Below, piece by piece: positions 18,806 to 27,447 of a stretch of DNA of 64,000 nucleotides (position 1 is the first letter of the stretch; every line of letters begins with the position of its first letter). The DNA is from Lentiprolixibacter aurantiacus. GTDB lineage: Bacteria; Bacteroidota; Bacteroidia; Flavobacteriales; Flavobacteriaceae. The DNA lies in assembly GCF_026241225.1 (NCBI RefSeq), contig NZ_JAPFQP010000001.1:496001-560000 (forward strand). The letters are read 5' to 3'. A program made the position numbers and the translations under genes. The notes beneath the pieces were generated by a model. It did not search any database and had not been told where the DNA came from. It was given only the letters and a program-made list of their open reading frames with translations.

Positions 18806-19894
18806 CTATACCTTGATGAAAATTTTCCTGCGGTACATCACATAGGCGAGCAGCAGATAGAATGCCACTACACAGAGCGCATAAAGCAGGGATGATAACT
18901 TCATTGCCATAAAATCATGGACAAAAAGGTTCTCAAAAAGCCATCCATGCACGGAAGTATCCTCATTTACTCGTATCTGGTAGAAAAGTGAACTAATAAA
19001 ACTCGAAAGAAAATACACTGTAATAGCATTAGCTCCGGCATACCGGAAAACACTGCCAAATCGCAAGCCCTGAACATCGGTCAGGAAATAGATGGCTGAC
19101 AGGAACAAATTGGCCCATCCAGCCGTTACCAGGACAAAACTACTGCTCCATAATGCCTTGTTGATAGGAAATACCATATCCCACAAATTACCTAACAGGA
19201 TCAGCAGGATTCCAAGCCCGGCCATCAGCCATTCTTTGTTCTTTTTCTTTCCAATCAGAATAAGTCCGGTAAATACCCCAAACAGGGCCGTTGCAATGGA
19301 TGGAAGTGTACTCAGCAGGCCTTCCGGATCGTAATCTTCCTTATACATATGGGTGCCAAAAACATTCAGGTCTATATAATTGGCCCAATTGTTAGGGGCG
19401 CGTTCAAAGGTGGGTTCAACTCCATTTAAGGGAATGAATCCCATCCAAACCCAGTAGCCCAATAGCAAGAACAGGCATATCCCGATAAGGGCTTTCCAGT
19501 TCAGGTTGAGAAACAACAGGGCGGCAAAGAAGAATACCACTCCAATCCGTTGCAAAACTCCGGGGAATCGAATATCTGCAAATTCCCTGATAAATGGAAA
19601 ACTCACCGTGAAAGCCCCAAGGAAAAGTCCCAGGCCCAGAAGTTTGAGGGTCCGTACCGATATTTTCCTGTAAACAGCCGGACTAGGTGATTTTTTGTGG
19701 TATGCAAATACAATGGATGTCCCGACAATAAAAAGGAAAAATGGGAAAACCAGATCCGTAGGCGTGTAACCGTGCCATTCGGCATGTAAAAGGGGTGCAT
19801 AGACATCAGACCAGGTTCCCGGTGTATTGACCAGGATCATGAGCACGATGGTCAGACCACGAAAAATGTCGACCGATATAATTCTATCTTTCAT
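18806..19894 (-). CDS. DUF5009 / NagX-like acyltransferase-fold membrane protein
   Basis: A 362-residue inner-membrane protein with about ten hydrophobic segments, related to heparan-alpha-glucosaminide N-acetyltransferase and bacterial NagX (DUF5009/DUF1624). The N-terminus RIISVDIFRGLTIVLMILVN and the loop WHGYTPTDLVFPFFLFIVG with its histidine and aspartate are characteristic. In the family the lysosomal enzyme acetylates glucosamine; bacterial members are tied to amino-sugar use. It follows the SSS symporter by 4 bp, so they form an operon, supporting amino-sugar or related solute uptake (inference). Confidence 0.87.
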   Translation of the reverse strand: MKDRIISVDIFRGLTIVLMILVNTPGTWSDVYAPLLHAEWHGYTPTDLVFPFFLFIVGTSIVFAYHKKSPSPAVYRKISVRTLKLLGLGLFLGAFTVSFPFIREFADIRFPGVLQRIGVVFFFAALLFLNLNWKALIGICLFLLLGYWVWMGFIPLNGVEPTFERAPNNWANYIDLNVFGTHMYKEDYDPEGLLSTLPSIATALFGVFTGLILIGKKKNKEWLMAGLGILLILLGNLWDMVFPINKALWSSSFVLVTAGWANLFLSAIYFLTDVQGLRFGSVFRYAGANAITVYFLSSFISSLFYQIRVNEDTSVHGWLFENLFVHDFMAMKLSSLLYALCVVAFYLLLAYVMYRRKIFIKV

Positions 19895-19898
19895 TTGA

Positions 19899-21710
19899 TC
19901 AGAGTATATTATCTTTTAATTTCAACCAGACCCTGGAGAGCGAATATCCGGATACCAGGGCTACTACCGTAAGCACCCCTGCCTGTATGTAATCTCCGTA
20001 GATCCAGAATCCAGTGGCGAACATGCAGGTGTAGATCAGGACGCAACCCAGCAACATGGCCCATATCCCGGCCGGAACACTCCACTTTTCATCCTTTTTG
20101 GCTATCTCCTGATTATCCTTTTCTGCCTCGCGGATAACACTGCTCCATCCGGGACCCCCCGGCTGTATTTTCTTATAGAAATCCCTCAAGACCTCTTTGG
20201 ATTCTGGCTGAGTCATAAAAGTAGCAGCCAGCCATATAACAGTGGTAACCACTACTACAAAAGGGTATTCTGTCCAGGAAGGCAATAATCCTTCACTGGC
20301 GTCGAAAAGCCAGGGCCCGAGAGGTGTTAGTTTCAGCAATATTGAAATGATTCCTGAAGCAAACATGGCTGTAATTTCACTCCAGGCATTGATGCGCCAC
20401 CAGAACCATCTTAAAATAAAAATGAGGCCGGTTCCTGCTCCAAAAACCAGCAATACCTCAAAGAGCTGCAAGGCATTTTGCAGGAGGAGGGCAAGAGTGG
20501 CACTGAAAACCATCAAGGCTACAGTAGACAAGCGACCCACTGCAACCAGTCTTTTTTCCGAAGCATTGGGGTTAATCTGTTGCTTGTAAAAATCGTAAAC
20601 AATATAGGAAGAACCCCAGTTCAGTTGCGTGGATATGGTACTCATATAGGCAGCTACAAGGGAAGCCAGCACCAGCCCCAGGAGTCCGTTAGGGAGTTTG
20701 GTTAGCATGGCAGAATAAGCCAGGTCATGTCCCAGTTTATCTGAGGCAACATTGGGAAAAGCCTCGTGAATACTGGCTACATCTGGATATACCACCAGGG
20801 AAGCCAGTGCAACGAGGATCCATGGCCAGGGCCTCAGCGCATAATGCATTATGTTGAAGAAAAAAGTAGCTCCAATAGCATGGTTCTCGTTCTTGGCTGC
20901 CAGCATCCTTTGCGCGATGTACCCACCCCCTCCGGGTTCTGCTCCCGGATACCAGGAGCTCCACCACTGTACCGCCAATGGAATGATGAACAGGGTTATC
21001 AGGGCTTCCCGGTTAGAAAAATCAGGAAGGATGCTCAATTTACCAGCAACATTCTCATTAGCCATAATAGCACCAATACCCCCAACTTCAGGAAGGTTCA
21101 CCAAATAATATGCAGCGCCTATAGCACCTCCCATGGCAACAAAGAACAGCAGGAAATCCGTATAAACGACCCCTTTAAATCCACCAAGTGCACTAAAAGT
21201 TACTGTAATAAGCCCTGCGCTGATAACGGTTTGCCAGGGCTCCAGGCCCAGCATGATGCTCCCGATTTTAATGGCTGCCAGGGTAACCGCAGACATGGTA
21301 ATTACGTTGAAAATAACCCCCAGGTAAACAGCACGGAACTTTCTCAGGAACCTGGCAGGTGCACCACCATAACGAAGCTCATAAAATTCGAGGTCTGTAT
21401 TGACATTCGACTTCCTCCAAAGTTTGGCGTAAACAAAAACCGTAAGCAATCCGGTTATGAGGAAGGCCCACCAGACCCAGTTTCCGGAAACCCCGTTGGT
21501 TCGTACAATATCTGTTACAAGGTTTGGGGTGTCTGTGGAAAAGGTTGTGGCCACCATGGAAAGTCCCAGCAACCACCAGGGCATGGTGCGCCCTGAAAGG
21601 AAAAACTCTGAGGTGTTCTTCCCGGAGGTTTTAGAAACAATAATTCCAATAAGTAAAACAATGGAAAAGAAACCGATGATCAGGATATAATCCAGCGTGT
21701 TTAGTTGCAT
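19899..21710 (-). CDS. Sodium:solute symporter (SSS family)
   Basis: 603-residue inner-membrane Na+-coupled permease with about 14 hydrophobic segments. Family features: GKNTSEFFLSGRTMPWWLLG in the first loop, GGFKGVVYTD in TM5-TM6 and the C-terminal extra helices. A polar loop (about 495-545) is followed by one or two terminal membrane segments. The solute cannot be assigned; the downstream NagX-like gene (4 bp) points to amino sugars or glycans. It is divergent from the TauE/SafE gene. Confidence 0.92.
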   Translation of the reverse strand: MQLNTLDYILIIGFFSIVLLIGIIVSKTSGKNTSEFFLSGRTMPWWLLGLSMVATTFSTDTPNLVTDIVRTNGVSGNWVWWAFLITGLLTVFVYAKLWRKSNVNTDLEFYELRYGGAPARFLRKFRAVYLGVIFNVITMSAVTLAAIKIGSIMLGLEPWQTVISAGLITVTFSALGGFKGVVYTDFLLFFVAMGGAIGAAYYLVNLPEVGGIGAIMANENVAGKLSILPDFSNREALITLFIIPLAVQWWSSWYPGAEPGGGGYIAQRMLAAKNENHAIGATFFFNIMHYALRPWPWILVALASLVVYPDVASIHEAFPNVASDKLGHDLAYSAMLTKLPNGLLGLVLASLVAAYMSTISTQLNWGSSYIVYDFYKQQINPNASEKRLVAVGRLSTVALMVFSATLALLLQNALQLFEVLLVFGAGTGLIFILRWFWWRINAWSEITAMFASGIISILLKLTPLGPWLFDASEGLLPSWTEYPFVVVVTTVIWLAATFMTQPESKEVLRDFYKKIQPGGPGWSSVIREAEKDNQEIAKKDEKWSVPAGIWAMLLGCVLIYTCMFATGFWIYGDYIQAGVLTVVALVSGYSLSRVWLKLKDNIL

Positions 21711-21751
21711 AGTTGGAAATGGTTGAGGGATAAAGATATGTTTTTTTAAAA

Positions 21752-21759
21752 TACCTTTG
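21752..21759 (+). promoter_or_regulatory. Candidate -7 promoter element before the TauE/SafE gene
   Basis: TACCTTTG matches the TAnnTTTG element exactly; the nearest upstream TTG (21723-21725) is 26 bp away, longer than ideal. If used, transcription starts near 21765, so the translation start must lie after that. Confidence 0.35.
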
Positions 21760-21799
21760 TTTGGAAACCATCCCTCTCAGAAATCCTTATTTTGTCCTG

Positions 21800-22537
21800 T
21801 TGGAAATCACTCTAACTTCCTGGATCCTTGCCCTGAGCGCTTCTTTTGTAATGGGCGTTTCCAAGGCTGGCCTTAAGGGCATTGCCATGGTTACCGTAAC
21901 CTTGATGGCCCTGGCCTTTGGGGCACGTGAATCAACAGGGTTAATAGTTCCCATGTTACTGGTTGGTGATGTTTTTGCCGTATTGTTCTACTCCCGACAT
22001 ACCCGGTGGAACCACATTATGAGGTTTACTCCCTGGATGCTTACCGGCATTGTCCTGGGAACCCTGGTTGGGAAGGATCTGCCTGCCAGGACCTTCAAGG
22101 TATGCATGGTGCTGATTATCCTTGTAAGTGTGGTGGTAATGTACTGGTGGGACCTTAGAAAATCCAAAAGGGTCCCAGGGCACTGGGCTTTTGCAGGGGG
22201 CATGGGGATTGTGGCCGGTTTGGCCACAATGCTTGGAAATCTTGCCGGGGCTTTTACCAATATTTATTTCCTGGCCATGAGGCTTCCCAAGAACGAATTC
22301 ATCGGTACGGCGGCATGGCTGTTCCTCATTACAAACCTGTTCAAACTGCCCCTGCATATTTTTGTCTGGGAAACCATCAGTTTGGAGAGCCTGCTCATTA
22401 ACCTGAAATTATTGCCAGGGATTTTGCTGGGGCTCTTTACCGGGGTGCGACTGGTTAAAATAATCAGGGAAGGTTTTTACAGAAAAATGATACTGATATT
22501 GACGGCAATTGGAGCTGTGCTGATCCTGCTTCGTTGA
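21800..22537 (+). CDS. Sulfite exporter TauE/SafE family permease
   Basis: Inner-membrane protein of about 245 residues with eight hydrophobic segments in two repeats. Family motifs are FVMGVSKAGLKGIAMVTV at the first repeat and GNLAGAFTNIYFLAMRLPKNEFIGTAAW in the second. Members export sulfite, sulfoacetate or other organosulfur anions; the substrate is unknown here. No ATG precedes 21851, which would cut the first membrane helix, so a TTG start is required: 21800 is chosen; an in-frame TTG at 21761 is the alternative (adds 13 residues). It is convergent with the GH144-like gene. Confidence 0.8.
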   Translation: MEITLTSWILALSASFVMGVSKAGLKGIAMVTVTLMALAFGARESTGLIVPMLLVGDVFAVLFYSRHTRWNHIMRFTPWMLTGIVLGTLVGKDLPARTFKVCMVLIILVSVVVMYWWDLRKSKRVPGHWAFAGGMGIVAGLATMLGNLAGAFTNIYFLAMRLPKNEFIGTAAWLFLITNLFKLPLHIFVWETISLESLLINLKLLPGILLGLFTGVRLVKIIREGFYRKMILILTAIGAVLILLR

Positions 22538-22559
22538 AAGGAAATCCCTCGTCGATTTC

Positions 22560-23927
22560 TTAATTGGAGTAATTAAAGCCCAACTTTTCAAGCCCGGCCC
22601 TCACCTCTTCATTGGACATAAAAAGGTCCCAAAACAGCCCCGAGCGGTAATTCTCAATCATTACGGGTATGGGACCCTGGTCAATAGCCAGGTACCTTGG
22701 CAGGTACCAGTTGTATTCTGCACTGTAGGCGTCATAAGGACCGTACTTACCAACAAGTGAATCCTTTTCCGTGTAGAGTTTGCGCAGGAAATCCATGCTT
22801 TCTTCAGGAGTATAAGGAATAGAAGAAATTGCCGCCGTAGGTGAAATAACCCCCAGGTCGTTCCCCGGCCTGTGGGCATCATAGCCGTTAATGGAATAAC
22901 TGGAAGTAAGACCCCATTCATCTGCTCCATAATCCCTGTAATCGTTCGGATTTTCCACACAGTAGCGATAGTGGATCAAGGCTTGGTTTCTGTTGAGTTC
23001 CCAATAGTCCGCATAGGCATCCGTCAAACCTCCGGGATTCAGCCCTAAATAGGAATAATGAGCCCAAAATAAAGGGCCAACAGGATCCGATCCAAATTCG
23101 TAGTGATCCAGTTGTGTACGCAAACCGTAGTACAAAGTATCGTTCCGGATATTTCCGTTTCGCGCCCAGCCTTCATCATAGACGGCCTTGCTTATGGGGT
23201 GGGTAGGTGAAGATGCCGCGAGTATATAAAGAATAAGGCATTCGTTGTATCCTCCAATGGGAAAGTTCATCGCCCAGCCAAAATTCGGGCTCCAGTGCCA
23301 GTACAGTACATTCTCCCCTCCCCGGGTGTACCAGCTCCATTCCACTTCTTCCCATAATTGCTGTATCCTTTGCGATAATTCTGCCTGTCCCGATGCCTCC
23401 CTGTCCAGGTATTCCTTTACCGTTAGCAGCCCCTGGACCAGAAATGCTGTCTCCACGAGATCACCTCCATCATCCTGAGGACTAAATGGCACGGTACTCC
23501 CATCCGGGTTCATCCAATGTGGCCAGGCCCCGTGAAAACGATCTGCAGTTTCAAGAAAAGTCACAATTTTATCGAAGTGTGCTATTACCTCCGATCTGGA
23601 TATAAAACCACGCTCAACTCCAGCAAGCAGGGCCATCAAGCCAAATCCCGTTCCTCCGGTGGCAACCACATCCCGGTCGTTCGCAGGGTACACCCCATCC
23701 ATATGCAATCGCTCCCTGGCCATCCCACTAATGGGCTCAGCCCCCTCCCAGAAATAGTTAATGGTCTGTTCCTGTACCAGGTCAAGCAGTTCTTCGTCTG
23801 TCAAAGCAACTGGTAAATCGTCCTGCCCTTCGTCATTCTTTTCAGTCCCCGGGCTGTTCTTGTTGCAACCGAACAGGAAAAGTAAGAGCAGGAAACAGCT
23901 GCAAAAAGGGATTCGATTATTGTTCAT
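22560..23927 (-). CDS. Glycoamylase-like lipoprotein (GH144, beta-1,2-glucan type)
   Basis: 455-residue lipoprotein: signal CSCFLLLLFLFGC with C21 or so as the lipid site, then an (alpha/alpha)6-barrel domain. Features of the glycoamylase-like family (PF10091, GH144) include TINYFWEGAEPISGMARER, ATGGTGFGLMALLAG, IGGYNECLILYILAASSPTH and SSYSINGYDAHRPGNDLGVISPTAA. GH144 enzymes characterised in Bacteroidota hydrolyse beta-1,2-glucan. No SusC/SusD or sugar operon is adjacent, so the natural substrate is uncertain. It is probably on the outer membrane or in the periplasm. Confidence 0.85.
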   Translation of the reverse strand: MNNNRIPFCSCFLLLLFLFGCNKNSPGTEKNDEGQDDLPVALTDEELLDLVQEQTINYFWEGAEPISGMARERLHMDGVYPANDRDVVATGGTGFGLMALLAGVERGFISRSEVIAHFDKIVTFLETADRFHGAWPHWMNPDGSTVPFSPQDDGGDLVETAFLVQGLLTVKEYLDREASGQAELSQRIQQLWEEVEWSWYTRGGENVLYWHWSPNFGWAMNFPIGGYNECLILYILAASSPTHPISKAVYDEGWARNGNIRNDTLYYGLRTQLDHYEFGSDPVGPLFWAHYSYLGLNPGGLTDAYADYWELNRNQALIHYRYCVENPNDYRDYGADEWGLTSSYSINGYDAHRPGNDLGVISPTAAISSIPYTPEESMDFLRKLYTEKDSLVGKYGPYDAYSAEYNWYLPRYLAIDQGPIPVMIENYRSGLFWDLFMSNEEVRAGLEKLGFNYSN

Positions 23928-24089
23928 CCAGTGATGGGCTTAACACTTTAGCAGGAGAAGTTACAAAATAGCCGTCAAAGTCCGAATTTCAGCTTTTTTC
24001 AAGGGGATTAACCCTGTAATTACTTGGATTTTGATTACCTTTCAGGTACTGTTTCACCACTGTAACAGCCATTCTTTAAATTGAACAAA

Positions 24090-24425
24090 ATGAAATACAA
24101 TCTCGCAGAAAAACTGGCTATCGTAAAGGCCATCGACGAAGTAATACGGGTAGACGGACAGGTAGATCCGGCGGAAATTGAACTCCTGAGGCAATTGATG
24201 ACCGTTTTGAAATTTGACCGTGGCCTCGTGGAAGAAGCCAGAAATATCACCGCCAAGGAATGTATGATGATCCTTAAGGGAATGCCCGATAACAAAAAGC
24301 ACGCCCTGGCCGTAATGCTGAATGAGATGGCCAATGCAGATGGCAATTTCAATGAAAAGGAATACCAGCTGATCTTCAATATACTAATGGAAGCCGGTAT
24401 TAAAGTAGAGGATTCCGAAGCCTGA
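24090..24425 (+). CDS. TerB-like small acidic protein
   Basis: 111-residue helical protein resembling TerB/DjlA-type domains: an acidic loop after a hydrophobic helix occurs twice (DEVIRVDGQVDPAEIELL and NEMANADGNFNEKEYQLI), the metal-binding pattern of the TerB fold. The frame begins with TTG at 24081, but ATG 24090 (MKYNLAEKLAIV) is the likely start. No tellurite genes are nearby; role unknown. Followed by a small CCATTA/TAATGG hairpin without a T run. Confidence 0.75.
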   Translation: MKYNLAEKLAIVKAIDEVIRVDGQVDPAEIELLRQLMTVLKFDRGLVEEARNITAKECMMILKGMPDNKKHALAVMLNEMANADGNFNEKEYQLIFNILMEAGIKVEDSEA

Positions 24426-24559
24426 AAACCATTAAAATAATGGAGCCTGATTTTCAATACTAATTGAGAAACAACCCGTTGCTTTAAACATATTCGTTAA
24501 AAAAGTGTTAATGTTTTAACTTTTTTCCTTATATTCGGGACGCTATACAACACTAACCC

Positions 24560-24736
24560 ATGGAAAAAAGCGAAAAACTAATACTGGCGCGCGTGCTGGT
24601 TGGTATGATCAGCATTGCCATTGTTACCCTTGCCCTGTTGCTCTACAACGAATATTCGGATTTGTTTTATGAGCAGGTAGAACATTTATTGGTACAGTCC
24701 ATGATCGGGTCAGAAAGCCCTCTAGTCAGTCAGTAA
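24560..24736 (+). CDS. 58-residue single-span membrane peptide
   Basis: A short gene: MEKSEKLILARVLVGMISIA... to ...SESPLVSQ, with one hydrophobic helix (about residues 8-29), a charged N-terminus and an acidic/polar C-terminal part. It has its own strong terminator 22 nt after the stop (24759-24784) and a promoter-like TATATTCG about 30 nt upstream of the ATG, which makes it a convincing monocistronic unit despite its size. No family recognised. The N-in topology (KSEK before, YNEYSD after the helix) is inferred. Confidence 0.6.
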   Translation: MEKSEKLILARVLVGMISIAIVTLALLLYNEYSDLFYEQVEHLLVQSMIGSESPLVSQ

Positions 24737-24758
24737 ACTGTATCAAATGAAAGACCGG

Positions 24759-24784
24759 ATCCAGCTTCACCAGCTGGATTTTTT
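24759..24784 (+). terminator. Terminator after the 58-residue peptide gene
   Basis: ATCCAGCT (24759-24766) pairs perfectly with AGCTGGAT (24772-24779), loop TCACC, followed by six T. Confidence 0.85.
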
Positions 24785-24894
24785 GTTTTAATCCAATATT
24801 CAATAAAAAAGTTGGTTAAACTTTGCCCAAATCCCCGGAAGCATAGCAATTATTTCCTACCTTTTTGCTCAAACCACTCATAAACAAACACATC

Positions 24895-25416
24895 ATGAAA
24901 CAGCTCTGTCTACTATTATTTTGTTTAAGCGGGCTTCTTGCTTTCGCTCAAAACCCTACTATTGACCATCTTGTGGCCGACTTCGAACGCGGCAAAACGC
25001 TTTCCCTTGCATACGTGGATGCCATGCCCGAAGATCAGTTCAACTTTAAACCCACCCCGGAGACCATGTCCTTCGCCGAGCAAATGCTGCATACGGCGCA
25101 GGGAACATTTGGGTTGAGTTCCAATGCCTCCGGTGCTGAAAATCCCTATGCCGGCCAGAACCTGCAGAAGGACGAGTCCCTGCATTCCAAAGCCGAAGTA
25201 AAACGACTTCTTGCGGAAAGCTTTGATTTTGCCATTGCCGGTACCAAAAACATGGATCCGGCCCAATTCGAAGAAGTTGTAGAACGCTGGCAATTCAAGG
25301 TAACCCGCCTGGGCTGGATGCAAAAAACCAAAGAACACATTGACCACCACCGTGGCCAAACGGCCGTATATCTGAGGTTGGCTGGTATTACTCCACCACA
25401 GTACCAGTTGTTTTAG
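24895..25416 (+). CDS. Exported DinB-like protein
   Basis: 173-residue DinB/YfiT-fold four-helix protein. Histidines that would bind metal are in MLHTAQG (helix 2) and HIDHHRGQ (helix 4). A clear signal peptide (KQLCLLLFCLSGLLAFAQ) precedes the domain, so it is predicted periplasmic; DinB-fold thiol transferases are usually cytosolic. ATG 24895 is chosen; an upstream in-frame TTG at 24865 is unlikely. It is followed by the APC permease 36 bp later, possibly one transcript. Confidence 0.85.
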   Translation: MKQLCLLLFCLSGLLAFAQNPTIDHLVADFERGKTLSLAYVDAMPEDQFNFKPTPETMSFAEQMLHTAQGTFGLSSNASGAENPYAGQNLQKDESLHSKAEVKRLLAESFDFAIAGTKNMDPAQFEEVVERWQFKVTRLGWMQKTKEHIDHHRGQTAVYLRLAGITPPQYQLF

Positions 25417-25452
25417 ACTGGAAGGTGAACATTCATATTTTATCCAGGAACT

Positions 25453-26745
25453 ATGACAAAGGCTAAAACCAGGATTGGCTGGTCTGTTGGCGCTGCCCTG
25501 GTTGTAGCCAATATGGTGGGCACCGGGGTCTTTACGAGTCTCGGGTTTCAGCTAATGGACATACAAAACACCTGGTCTGTGCTGGGGTTATGGGTTTTGG
25601 GAGGTATCCTGGCGCTCATTGGTGCCTTCTGCTATGCCGAAATTGGCAGTGCTATCCAGAAATCCGGGGGAGAATATGTTTTTCTATCCAGGCTTTACCA
25701 CCCGGTACTGGGCTATATGGCGGGCTGGATATCGCTAACCGTTGGGTTTGCCGCGCCCATAGCCCTGGCGGCAATGGCCCTCGGAGCCTACCTGGGGAAT
25801 GTGCTGGACGTACCACCCCAGACACTGGCTATAGGCGTCATAATAATTATTGCCCTGGTACATTCGTTTAATCTCTCGGTAAGCAGCCAGTTTCAGTCTT
25901 TTGCCACCTGGTTTAAAGTAATTCTGATCCTCTTCCTGATCGGGGCCGGGTTCTGGGTTTCTTCTTCGGCCTCTGCCCTCGACTTTTCAGCTAGCTGGAC
26001 AGGGGAAATCCTCAAACCCTCATTTGCCATAGCCTTCGTATATGTTACCTACTCCTATACCGGCTGGAATGCAGCCTCGTATATCATTGAAGAAATTGAC
26101 AAGCCGAGGATCAACCTGCCCAAAGCCCTGGTAAGGGGCACTCTAATTGTAACCCTGCTTTATGTCCTGTTGCATGTAGTCTTCCTGAAGCATGGTGACC
26201 TGGATTCCCTTAAGGGTCAACTGGACGTGGGCCATGTCTATGCTACCAATGTATTTGGGAATGAAGGTGCGGTGATCATCAACGTGCTGATAGCCTTTTT
26301 CCTCATTTCCAGTATCAGTGCCATGACCTGGGTGGGGCCACGGGTGTCACAGGCGATGGGGAGGGATTTTAAACTCTGGAAATTCCTGAACAGGCAAAAC
26401 AAAAACCAGATACCTGTGCTGGCCGTTTGGTTTCAGGCTGGCATCAGTATCGTCTATGTGGTTACCGGGACTTTTGAAAGTGTGCTGTTGTACTGCGGTT
26501 TCATTCTACAACTGAGCGCTCTCCTTACCGTATTTGGTGTATTTATCCTACGCCGGAAAGGACTTAAGGAAAATCAGTTTAAATCTCCGTTATATCCCTG
26601 GCTCCCGCTGATTTTTGTTCTGATCAGCCTTTGGATCCTTATCTACCTGCTCATTGATCAACCCAAAGAAAGCCTGGTAGGCTTGCTTATCCTGGGTATT
26701 GGGGTGTTGACTTATTATGTGAGCCCCAAATCCAATTCTTCCTGA
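25453..26745 (+). CDS. APC-superfamily amino-acid permease
   Basis: 430-residue inner-membrane transporter with about 12 hydrophobic segments. The first helix carries the unwound glycine motif (VVANMVGTGVFTSLGF) and helix 6 has TYSYTGWNAASYIIEEIDKP, both typical of the APA family. The substrate is an amino acid or polyamine, not resolvable here. It is convergent with the methyltransferase-like gene, 7 bp apart, with no clear terminator between. Confidence 0.92.
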   Translation: MTKAKTRIGWSVGAALVVANMVGTGVFTSLGFQLMDIQNTWSVLGLWVLGGILALIGAFCYAEIGSAIQKSGGEYVFLSRLYHPVLGYMAGWISLTVGFAAPIALAAMALGAYLGNVLDVPPQTLAIGVIIIIALVHSFNLSVSSQFQSFATWFKVILILFLIGAGFWVSSSASALDFSASWTGEILKPSFAIAFVYVTYSYTGWNAASYIIEEIDKPRINLPKALVRGTLIVTLLYVLLHVVFLKHGDLDSLKGQLDVGHVYATNVFGNEGAVIINVLIAFFLISSISAMTWVGPRVSQAMGRDFKLWKFLNRQNKNQIPVLAVWFQAGISIVYVVTGTFESVLLYCGFILQLSALLTVFGVFILRRKGLKENQFKSPLYPWLPLIFVLISLWILIYLLIDQPKESLVGLLILGIGVLTYYVSPKSNSS

Positions 26746-26752
26746 TCGTGAA

Positions 26753-27430
26753 TTATTTTTTTGAAAGCACCATGTAGATCAGCTTCTGTTCATCCATGCC
26801 ATAATCCGCTATTCCATCCTTTTCCTCGTAAAGAAGCACTTCAAAGCCCCCTTCTTTTTCGAACATTTCTTTAATGGCATTTGCCTCGCAACCAAAGTTG
26901 GGTCGCCCCATGCCAATACCCGCTTCCCGGTGGAAGAATTCAAAGACAAAAAGTCCGCCCGGTTTAAGTCCTTTTTTCAGTCTTGCTGTAATGTCATCTA
27001 CCCAAAGGCAACCTCCGTACAGCCAGGTGATCAGGTCCCATTGCCCATCTCCAAAATCAAATGTATCGAAACTCTCGATTTTAGTTGTCAGTTCCAGGCC
27101 TGCCTTCTCTGCCTGTTCCTCTGCATAGGCAACTGCCTTGTCTGCCAGGTCAAATCCGGTGACCTTCCAGCCATTCTTTGCCAGGAAAAGTGCATTCCTT
27201 CCCTGCCCCATTGCCACTACTAAAGCATTCCCCGGATCCACTCCATTGATGGTTGTAGCAAGCAGGTTGTTGGCTTCCTTGTTGAAAACATAGTTATCGT
27301 TATCTACCAGACTGCGGTTCCATCGCTGCCGGATACGTTCATTGCGTTCCTCTATAGACATAGTTTGAGCATAGGAAACAGCTCCCAAACATAAAGCGAG
27401 AATGATCAGTGTAATTTTTGGTGTTTTCAT
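26753..27430 (-). CDS. Class I SAM-methyltransferase-fold protein with signal peptide
   Basis: 225 residues. A Rossmann methyltransferase domain follows the N-terminus: motif I is ALVVAMGQGRNALFLAKNGW with the acidic end of beta2 in VTGFDLAD, and motif IV is DLITWLYGG. Residues 1-22 (KTPKITLIILALCLGAVSYAQ) are a textbook signal peptide. An internal ATG at 27361 (MSIEERNERIRQRW) would give a cytosolic form of normal methyltransferase start. Either the enzyme is exported, which is odd because SAM is not expected in the periplasm, or both forms are made. It resembles tellurite/thiol methyltransferases, without certainty. It follows the DUF418 gene order in reverse, 17 bp downstream of it. Confidence 0.8.
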   Translation of the reverse strand: MKTPKITLIILALCLGAVSYAQTMSIEERNERIRQRWNRSLVDNDNYVFNKEANNLLATTINGVDPGNALVVAMGQGRNALFLAKNGWKVTGFDLADKAVAYAEEQAEKAGLELTTKIESFDTFDFGDGQWDLITWLYGGCLWVDDITARLKKGLKPGGLFVFEFFHREAGIGMGRPNFGCEANAIKEMFEKEGGFEVLLYEEKDGIADYGMDEQKLIYMVLSKK

Positions 27431-27447
27431 GAGATAGTATAATTAGT

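Noticed and set aside
20242-21690. Plus-strand ORFs up to 276 residues inside the SSS symporter
   Set aside because: They are antisense frames of a clear membrane transporter; the translated sequences have no domain and are rich in N, H, Q and G.
24428-24444. CCATTA-AAA-TAATGG hairpin after the TerB-like gene
   Set aside because: Short, AT-rich stem with no T run; not a credible terminator.
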